Part shown: in pieces, positions 17,395-22,702 of the stretch
How the letters are laid out: the number at the start of each line of letters is the position of its first letter
Position numbering within the stretch: the first letter of the stretch is position 1
Origin: Actinomycetes bacterium
Lineage (GTDB): Bacteria > Actinomycetota > Actinomycetes > Mycobacteriales > Mycobacteriaceae
Direction: 5' to 3'
Assembly: GCA_023416315.1 (NCBI GenBank)
Contig: JAEZIA010000503.1
Span: forward strand, 1-22,702
DNA: 22,702 nucleotides
The notes under the pieces: model-generated
What the model was told of the DNA's origin: nothing
What the model saw: the letters and a program-made list of their open reading frames with translations, nothing else
The model's database searches: none
Translations under genes and position numbers: made by a program

Positions 17395-17974
17395 GCGCGT
17401 CGGCGGGCGACGTCCGTCGCGCCGCGATCCCGTCGATCAGCAGCCGCAGCCCGAACCCGAACCCGGCAGACGGATCGGCGGGCAGCGTCGCGGACTGCGG
17501 CAGCTCGGCACCCGCCGCATCCCACTGCAGCCGCGACTGCTCGTCTGCGGTCGCGCCGAGCACGTAGTACAGGACGGTGCGGGCGGCCTGCACCCGGTGT
17601 GCGATGTCGACTCCCGCCTCGCCCGCCGCGTCGGCCAGCCAGGCCAGGATCTGCGCCATCGCCTCGGACTGGCCGGCAGCGAAACTCGCCGACACCAGCT
17701 CGGCTCCGTCGGTGTGCGACAGCAGCGCGTCACGCAGCTGGCCGCAGATCGCCGCGACCCGATCGCCCCAGTCGGCGGCCACGTCGTCGACACCGGCCAG
17801 GATCCGGTCGGCCACCGCACCCAGCAATTGCTGCTTGTTGGCGAAGTGCCAGTACAGCGCGCCGGGGGAGACGCTGAGCTCCCGCGCCAGCCGCCGCATC
17901 GACAGGTCGGCCATGCCGTAGTTGTCCAGCAGCGTCGTCGCTGCGTCGACCACGTCGCGTTTGTGGAGCTGCAC
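17387..17974 (-). CDS. bioQ: TetR-family repressor of biotin genes, BioQ
   Basis: The protein has 195 residues from the GTG at 17974. The N-terminal helix-turn-helix at residues about 23-50 (LSMRRLARELSVSPGALYWHFANKQQLL) is typical of TetR. The C-terminal ligand and dimer domain is variable. It diverges from bioB and shares with it the palindrome TGAACACTGTTCA, which also precedes bioF. This is the layout described for BioQ in M. smegmatis and C. glutamicum. BioQ should repress bioF-bioD, bioB and itself. A -10, TAGGCT at 17986-17981, ends six bases before the GTG, so the message is probably leaderless. The effector is not evident from sequence; in the family, biotin status is sensed indirectly. 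M. tuberculosis has no gene at this exact place that I can recall. Confidence 0.88.
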   Translation of the reverse strand: MQLHKRDVVDAATTLLDNYGMADLSMRRLARELSVSPGALYWHFANKQQLLGAVADRILAGVDDVAADWGDRVAAICGQLRDALLSHTDGAELVSASFAAGQSEAMAQILAWLADAAGEAGVDIAHRVQAARTVLYYVLGATADEQSRLQWDAAGAELPQSATLPADPSAGFGFGLRLLIDGIAARRTSPADALT

Positions 17975-17980
17975 ACGAGT

Positions 17981-17986
17981 AGCCTA
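17981..17986 (-). promoter_or_regulatory. -10 of bioQ, leaderless
   Basis: Minus-strand TAGGCT (TANNNT), six bases before the bioQ GTG. The BioQ operator begins three bases upstream of it and so covers the -35 zone, which indicates autorepression. On the plus strand the tandem TAGCCTAGCCT (17980-17990) offers a -10 for bioB (17985-17990) that runs into the operator. Confidence 0.5.
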
Positions 17987-17989
17987 GCC

Positions 17990-18002
17990 TGAACACTGTT
18001 CA
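17990..18002 (+). promoter_or_regulatory. BioQ operator between bioQ and bioB (TGAACACTGTTCA)
   Basis: A 13-bp palindrome identical to the bioF site. It lies between the divergent starts of bioQ (17974) and bioB (18032). If bioB uses the -10 at 17985-17990, its transcript start (about 17997) is inside the operator. One site can therefore repress both genes. Confidence 0.87.
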
Positions 18003-18031
18003 AGTTCGCAGGACCTCAGGAGGACAAGCCG

Positions 18032-19039
18032 GTGACGCAGGCAGCGGTGGACGTATTGGCACTGGCGCGCGAGCAGGTGCTCGACCGCGGTGAGGGTCTG
18101 ACCCGCGACCAGGTGCTCGAGGTCCTGCAGCTGCCCGATGACCGGCTCGAAGAGCTGCTGGCGCTGGCCCACGAGGTCCGGATGCGCTGGTGCGGACCCG
18201 AGGTCGAGGTCGAAGGCATCATCAGCCTGAAAACCGGTGGCTGCCCGGAGGATTGCCACTTCTGCTCGCAGTCCGGCCTGTTCGCCTCGCCGGTGCGCAG
18301 CGCGTGGCTGGACATCCCGAGCCTGGTCGAGGCGGCCAAGCAGACCGCCAAGTCCGGTGCCACCGAGTTCTGCATCGTCGCCGCCGTGCGCGGACCCGAC
18401 GAGCGGCTGCTGGCCCAGGTGGCTGCGGGCATCGAGGCGATCCGCAACGAGGTCGACATCCAGATCGCCTGCTCGTTGGGCATGCTGACCCAGGAGCAGG
18501 TGGACCGCCTCAAGGAGATGGGTGTCCACCGCTACAACCACAACCTGGAGACCGCGCAGTCCTATTTTCCCAACGTCGTCACCACGCACTCGTGGGAAGA
18601 GCGCTGGGGCACGCTGGAGATGGTCCGCGAAGCCGGCATGGAGGTGTGCTGCGGCGGCATCCTCGGCATGGGGGAGACCCTCGAGCAGCGCGCCGAGTTC
18701 GCCGCGAACCTGGCCGAACTCGACCCGCACGAGGTGCCGCTGAACTTCCTGAACCCGCGCCCGGGCACGCCGTTCGGCGACCTGGAGGTACTGCCCGCGT
18801 CGGAGGCGCTCAAGGCCGTCGCCGCGTTCCGCCTCGCGCTGCCGCGCACGATGCTGCGGTTCGCCGGCGGCCGCGAGATCACCCTCGGCGACCTGGGTGC
18901 CAAGCAGGGCATTCTCGGCGGCATCAACGCCGTGATCGTCGGAAACTACCTGACCACACTGGGGCGCCCGGCTGAGGCCGACCTCGAGCTCCTGGAGGAT
19001 CTGCAGATGCCTATCAAGGCTCTCAACGCCAGCCTGTGA
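18032..19039 (+). CDS. bioB: Biotin synthase (radical SAM)
   Basis: The protein has 335 residues from the GTG at 18032, with AGGAGG at 18018-18023 eight bases upstream. It inserts sulfur into dethiobiotin to form biotin. The radical-SAM 4Fe-4S cluster cysteines are C71, C75 and C78 (GGCPEDCHFCSQSG). Further conserved segments are EFCIVAAVRGP, HRYNHNLETA (cysteine and Asn region of the second cluster site) and FLNPRPGTP. It overlaps the start of bsaP by one base (TGATG), or four if the GTG at 19036 is used. Repression by BioQ is expected from the operator just upstream. Confidence 0.97.
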   Translation: MTQAAVDVLALAREQVLDRGEGLTRDQVLEVLQLPDDRLEELLALAHEVRMRWCGPEVEVEGIISLKTGGCPEDCHFCSQSGLFASPVRSAWLDIPSLVEAAKQTAKSGATEFCIVAAVRGPDERLLAQVAAGIEAIRNEVDIQIACSLGMLTQEQVDRLKEMGVHRYNHNLETAQSYFPNVVTTHSWEERWGTLEMVREAGMEVCCGGILGMGETLEQRAEFAANLAELDPHEVPLNFLNPRPGTPFGDLEVLPASEALKAVAAFRLALPRTMLRFAGGREITLGDLGAKQGILGGINAVIVGNYLTTLGRPAEADLELLEDLQMPIKALNASL

Positions 19040-19266
19040 TGGTCGAACAGCTGCCCGCACCGGTCAGTGCCGGGGTCTACAACGTCTACACCGGCGAACC
19101 CGCAGGCAGTGCCGTGCCCACGGCGGCCCAGCTGGGGCTCGAGCCGCCCCGCTTCTGCGCGCAGTGTGGCCGGCGGATGGTGGTCCAGGTGCGTCCGGAC
19201 GGCTGGTGGGCCACCTGCTCCCGGCACGGCCGCGTCGACTCCCACGACCTCGAGGCGCAGCGGTGA
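19039..19266 (+). CDS. bsaP: Biotin synthase auxiliary protein, BsaP
   Basis: This small 75-residue protein is the relative of M. tuberculosis Rv1590, which has been described as an auxiliary protein (BsaP) needed for mycobacterial BioB to make biotin. The N-terminal half has no known motif (VYNVYTGEPAGSA, GLEPPRFC). The C-terminal half has a CxxC (FCAQCG) and a later Cys and His (TCSRHG), a small metal- or cluster-binding ribbon. The gene starts at the ATG at 19039 inside the bioB stop; the GTG at 19036 is also possible. The stop overlaps the next gene as GTGA. Tight coupling to bioB fits the role. Confidence 0.85.
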   Translation: MVEQLPAPVSAGVYNVYTGEPAGSAVPTAAQLGLEPPRFCAQCGRRMVVQVRPDGWWATCSRHGRVDSHDLEAQR

Positions 19267-19814
19267 AACGCCGCGCGGCCGTTCTCGTCGTCCTCGGCCT
19301 GACCGCGGCCGGCGCGGCGATCGGGGCGTTGTGGTCGTGGCTGGCGCCGCCGGCACACGGGGTCGTCGCGCTGACCCGGTCCGGTCAGCGGGTCCAGACC
19401 TACCTCGGCAGCGAATCCGACCACCTGTTCGTGTCCGCGGCGATGCTCGTCGGTCTGCTGACGTCGATGGCGGTCGTGGCCGCCGTGCTGGTGTGGCAGT
19501 GGCAGGCCCACCGTGGACCGCTGCTGGCGACCGCACTGTGGGTCGGTTCGGTCGCCTCGGCCGGTGCCGCCGCCGGAGTCGGTGCGGCCCTTGTGCATTG
19601 GCGGTACGGTCCGGTGCCCTTCGACACCGCGCCGGTGACGCCGGAGAACCGGATCTTCTACTACAGCGAGGCGCCGCCGGTCTTCTTCGCGCATGGCCCC
19701 CTGCAGATCGCGATGACGCTGCTGTTCCCGGCCGCCGTCGCGGCCCTGACGTACGCATTGCTGGCGGTGGCCACCCCGCGAGACGACCTCGGGGCCCTGC
19801 CGGCCGCCGCTTAG
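19263..19814 (+). CDS. DUF2567-type four-helix membrane protein
   Basis: The protein has 183 residues from the GTG at 19263, which overlaps the bsaP stop (GTGA). There are four predicted membrane helices: about residues 6-28 (VLVVLGLTAAGAAIGALWSW), 55-80, 88-113 and 150-175. A loop of about 35 residues between helices 3 and 4 contains FYYSEAPPVFFAHGP. It is the relative of M. tuberculosis Rv1591. The function is unknown. The frame is open 99 bp further upstream, but that is bsaP in another frame. Its position as third gene of the bioB unit is conserved in M. tuberculosis as far as I recall. It could serve biotin or dethiobiotin handling, or the link could be accidental. The stop overlaps the convergent lipase by 4 bp. 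Confidence 0.8.
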   Translation: MKRRAAVLVVLGLTAAGAAIGALWSWLAPPAHGVVALTRSGQRVQTYLGSESDHLFVSAAMLVGLLTSMAVVAAVLVWQWQAHRGPLLATALWVGSVASAGAAAGVGAALVHWRYGPVPFDTAPVTPENRIFYYSEAPPVFFAHGPLQIAMTLLFPAAVAALTYALLAVATPRDDLGALPAAA

Positions 19815-19819
19815 AGCGG
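19807..19819. terminator. Small palindrome over two convergent stop codons
   Basis: CCGCT-TAG-AGCGG is a perfect 5-bp stem with a 3-base loop. It contains the stop codons of the DUF2567 gene (TAG, 19812-19814) and of the lipase gene on the other strand (19813-19811). It could act as a weak two-way terminator. There is no U-tract and the stem is short. Confidence 0.25.
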
Positions 19820-21145
19820 ACGGAACGGCACCCGGCCGCCGGTCACCACCCGCGCGACGATCCCGCCGAGGCGCCACATGCCGGCGTACGTTATCGGGTT
19901 GAGTAGCGTCGGCCACTTGGTCCGGATGATGTGCTCGTCGATCGAGCGTTGGGCGAACCGGTCGGTCAACCAGCGCAGTGTCATCGGCGCCGACATCGGA
20001 TGCAGCAGCATGTGCTCGCTGAACAAGTCGCGATGGTAGGTCACCTGCGCGCCGCCCGCCGAGTACGTGTGCACCAGGTCGTCGATGTCGTCGACCGCGA
20101 TCACCGAGTCGTTCACCGCCTGGACGATCAGCACCGGCAGATCGGGCACCGCCTTGCCCAGTTTGATGTTGTCGAAGACGTACTGGACCTCGGGCGTCGC
20201 CAGGATCTCCTCCAGCGGCGGGTGCACGAGGTCGTCCATATCCGTGCGGAACAGCCGGACGACCGCCTCGGCGGTGGTCATCCGCTCCAGGCTGCGCAGC
20301 AACGCCAGCCCGTCCTCGGTGGCGTTCTGCTCGATGACCCGGTTGAGGTCGGGATAGGTCTTGGCCAGCGCGGACACCACCATCGCCGGCAACGCGGCCA
20401 GGTAGGAGCCGTTGAGCCGGCGGAAGGTGTGGCCGAGGTCGCCGACCGGCGACCCCAGGACCGCGCCGACGATGTTGAGTTCGGGGGCGTAGTGCTCGTG
20501 CACTTCGGCCGCCCACGCGCTGGCCAGTCCACCACCGGAATAGCCCCACAGGCCGATCTGGCTGTCGTCGGCCAGGCCGAACCGCTCGAAGGACAGCGCC
20601 GCGCGCAACCCGTCCAGCACGGCATAGCCGGGCTCGTACGGGGCGCCCCAGATACCGCCCGGGCCCTCGTGGTCGGGAACGGACACCACCCAGCCCTCGG
20701 CAAGCGCGGCCGCGACCAGCAGGTACTCCAGCTGCGGCAGCGAGCCGACGGCTTTGGCGTGCCTGCGCATCGCGTAGGAGGGGAAGCAGCGCGAGGCCAC
20801 CGCGTCGATGGCGCATTGGTAGGAGACGATATTGCGCACCTGATGCTGGGTGTGGCCGCTTGGAATGAGCACCGTGGTGACGGTGGCCTGCGGCAGCCCA
20901 TTGTGGTCGGTGGTCCGGTACAGCAGCTGGGTGGCCCGCACGCGCTGCGGGATCAGTCCGAGAAAGCCCAGCTCGACGTCGCGGGAGCGGAGTACGGTGC
21001 CCGGCTCGGCGTGTTCGTAGCCGGACGGAGGTTCGTAGAACGGGTCATCGGCCGGAAGCGCGGGATGCGCGCCGCGCTCGAACTCCTGGTGCGGGGCGCG
21101 GCCGATCCATTCGGGGCTGGGGACCCCGGCACTTACCGGATGCAT
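19811..21145 (-). CDS. Secretory lipase (LIP) family alpha/beta-hydrolase
   Basis: The protein has 444 residues from the ATG at 21145 and is the relative of M. tuberculosis Rv1592c. It belongs to the LIP family of lipases/esterases. The nucleophile is S203 in LWGYSGGGLAS; the probable acid is the Asp in VQAVNDSVIAVDD, and the His is that of LFSEHMLLH near the C-terminus. No clear signal peptide or membrane helix is seen at the N-terminus (MHPVSAGVPSPEWIG), so export, if any, would be by an unrecognised route. It lies 44 bp after nrtR on the same strand, and its end overlaps the DUF2567 gene. A -10-like TAAGGT at 21163-21158 on the minus strand might serve it. The substrate is unknown. Confidence 0.87.
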   Translation of the reverse strand: MHPVSAGVPSPEWIGRAPHQEFERGAHPALPADDPFYEPPSGYEHAEPGTVLRSRDVELGFLGLIPQRVRATQLLYRTTDHNGLPQATVTTVLIPSGHTQHQVRNIVSYQCAIDAVASRCFPSYAMRRHAKAVGSLPQLEYLLVAAALAEGWVVSVPDHEGPGGIWGAPYEPGYAVLDGLRAALSFERFGLADDSQIGLWGYSGGGLASAWAAEVHEHYAPELNIVGAVLGSPVGDLGHTFRRLNGSYLAALPAMVVSALAKTYPDLNRVIEQNATEDGLALLRSLERMTTAEAVVRLFRTDMDDLVHPPLEEILATPEVQYVFDNIKLGKAVPDLPVLIVQAVNDSVIAVDDIDDLVHTYSAGGAQVTYHRDLFSEHMLLHPMSAPMTLRWLTDRFAQRSIDEHIIRTKWPTLLNPITYAGMWRLGGIVARVVTGGRVPFRPL

Positions 21146-21189
21146 TCCGACCTTTCTACCTTAAGAAGGATCTAAGAATCCAGTCCGAC

Positions 21190-21882
21190 TCACCCTGGGG
21201 GCCGCAATGCGGCAAACTCGTCGGTCACCCGCAGCTGTGAGTCGGTGAAGCGATACAGCGCCGCCGGACGGCCGCCGCTGCGGCCCGGATGGGCCGTTGT
21301 TCCGGTCGGGGTGATCACGCCGCGGCGGGCCAGCACGCGCTGCAGATTGGTCGCGTCGACCTGGTAGCCGAGGGCTGCGCCGTAGATGTCGCGCAGCGTC
21401 GAGAGCGCGAATTCCTTTGGTGCCAGGGCGAATCCGATGTTGGTATACGACAGCTTGGCGACCAGCCGGGTGCGGGCGTACTCGATCATGGGTCCGTGGT
21501 CGAAGGCCATCTCCGGCAGGTCGCTCACCGGATGCCATCGGGTGTCGGCGGGTAGCTCCGGGGTGGCGACCGATGGCACCAGGCCGAGGAATGTCGAGGC
21601 AATCGTGCGAACGAGGGGGACCCGGCCGGGGTCGGAGAAGACGGCGAGCTGTTCGAGGTGGGCGATCTCGCGGACGTCGACCTTCTCGGCGAGCTGCCGG
21701 CGCACCGAACTGGTGAGGTCTTCGTCGGTGCGCAGCCGGCCGCCGGGCAGCGACCACTTGCCGCGTTCGGGATCCCGGCCGCGCTGCCATAGCAGCACGT
21801 TAAGGGCCGGTTTCCGGGAGCTGACGTCGCCAACCTGGAATACGACGGCAAGCACTTCGTGTTCGGTGCTAGTATGAGGCAC
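21190..21882 (-). CDS. nrtR: Nudix-related transcriptional regulator NrtR (NAD synthesis repressor)
   Basis: The protein has 230 residues from the GTG at 21882. Residues about 8-140 form a Nudix domain. The box from G48 reads G-x5-E54-x7-R62-Q63-L-A-E66-K67, where the catalytic consensus is R-E-U-x-E-E, so two of the Glu residues are replaced and hydrolysis is unlikely. Residues about 150-228 form the NrtR winged helix (FALSTLRDIYGAALGYQVDATNLQRVL). NrtR binds DNA and responds to ADP-ribose or NAD-linked ligands. It represses NAD synthesis genes in M. smegmatis and other bacteria. It diverges from nadA with a perfect inverted repeat between them. The start codon is adjacent to that repeat, with TACAAT seven bases upstream, so the message is probably leaderless. 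The M. tuberculosis relative is Rv1593c. Confidence 0.92.
   Translation of the reverse strand: MPHTSTEHEVLAVVFQVGDVSSRKPALNVLLWQRGRDPERGKWSLPGGRLRTDEDLTSSVRRQLAEKVDVREIAHLEQLAVFSDPGRVPLVRTIASTFLGLVPSVATPELPADTRWHPVSDLPEMAFDHGPMIEYARTRLVAKLSYTNIGFALAPKEFALSTLRDIYGAALGYQVDATNLQRVLARRGVITPTGTTAHPGRSGGRPAALYRFTDSQLRVTDEFAALRPPG
21870..21875 (+). promoter_or_regulatory. Candidate -10 of nadA
   Basis: TAGTAT (TANNNT) lies inside the first codons of nrtR, on the nadA strand. The predicted start, about 21882, would be right at the edge of the NrtR operator, giving a nadA leader of about 50 bases with AGGAGG at 21920-21925. Confidence 0.4.
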
Positions 21883-21905
21883 GTTTTCGATTGTAAGTCG
21901 AAAAC
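21883..21905. promoter_or_regulatory. NrtR operator between nrtR and nadA
   Basis: GTTTTCGA (21883-21890) and TCGAAAAC (21898-21905) form a perfect 8-bp inverted repeat with a 7-base spacer TTGTAAG. It lies directly after the nrtR GTG and 27 bases before the nadA ATG. The minus-strand -10 of nrtR, TACAAT at 21895-21890, lies inside it, so binding would block nrtR and obstruct nadA. The AT-rich arms stand out against the GC-rich surroundings. Confidence 0.82.
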
Positions 21906-21932
21906 CTCGGACGCAAGACAGGAGGCGGAAAA

Positions 21933-22702
<770 letters not shown>

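Noticed and set aside
17375..17400. Short repeat CTCA...TGAG around TGATCA at the 2H gene/bioQ junction
   Set aside because: Four-base arms with a 9-base loop inside two overlapping coding ends; too weak to call a terminator.
17975..18031. Possible biotin or SAM riboswitch before bioB
   Set aside because: The leader is only about 30 bases if transcription starts near the operator, too short for any known riboswitch; TetR control explains the site.
19086..20816. 576-residue minus-strand frame running across bsaP, the DUF2567 gene and the lipase
   Set aside because: It crosses three supported genes on both strands and is rich in Arg and Gly runs; no domain is recognisable.

Overview
This is chromosomal DNA from a member of the Mycobacteriaceae, most likely a fast-growing, environmental type (Mycolicibacterium-like). 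It is high in GC, starts many genes with GTG, and from about 3.2 kb onward it follows the gene order I remember from Mycobacterium tuberculosis (ilvA, a vapBC slot, treZ-treY-treX, acyltransferase, bioA-bioF-bioD, bioB-bsaP, lipase, nrtR, nadA). It lacks the prophage and other inserts that M. tuberculosis carries in that stretch. Every stretch over 300 bases contains a gene.

Region 1 (1-3202, + strand) is a nitrite assimilation and siroheme cassette. It holds the 3' end of nirB, then nirD, a HemD-type uroporphyrinogen-III synthase fused to an OmpR-type winged helix, and a CbiX/SirB-type chelatase. The last three genes overlap or are very tightly spaced. The second pair could make or tune the siroheme that NirB needs.

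Region 2 (3187-5232) holds ilvA (threonine dehydratase), whose start overlaps the chelatase end. It is followed by a convergent vapBC toxin-antitoxin pair on the minus strand.

Region 3 (5233-13595, - strand) holds a large membrane acyltransferase with an SGNH domain and then the complete treX(glgX)-treY-treZ operon, which converts glycogen or maltooligosaccharides to trehalose.

Region 4 (13722-19814) is the biotin region. It contains bioA; bioF-bioD with a 2H phosphoesterase gene; the divergent TetR regulator bioQ; and bioB-bsaP with a DUF2567 membrane protein gene. Two identical 13-bp palindromes (TGAACACTGTTCA) lie before bioF and between bioQ and bioB. They mark a BioQ regulon that appears to leave bioA out.

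Region 5 (19811-22702) holds a secretory-lipase-family gene, the NAD regulator nrtR (a Nudix domain with a degraded catalytic box plus a winged helix) and, divergently, the start of nadA. A perfect 8-7-8 inverted repeat between nrtR and nadA is the probable NrtR operator.

Nothing here looks like a wholly new defence or mobile system. The most informative signals are regulatory: the operator that contains the bioA stop codon, a possible dual start for bioF, divergent promoters inside the NrtR operator, and several promoters placed for leaderless transcripts.
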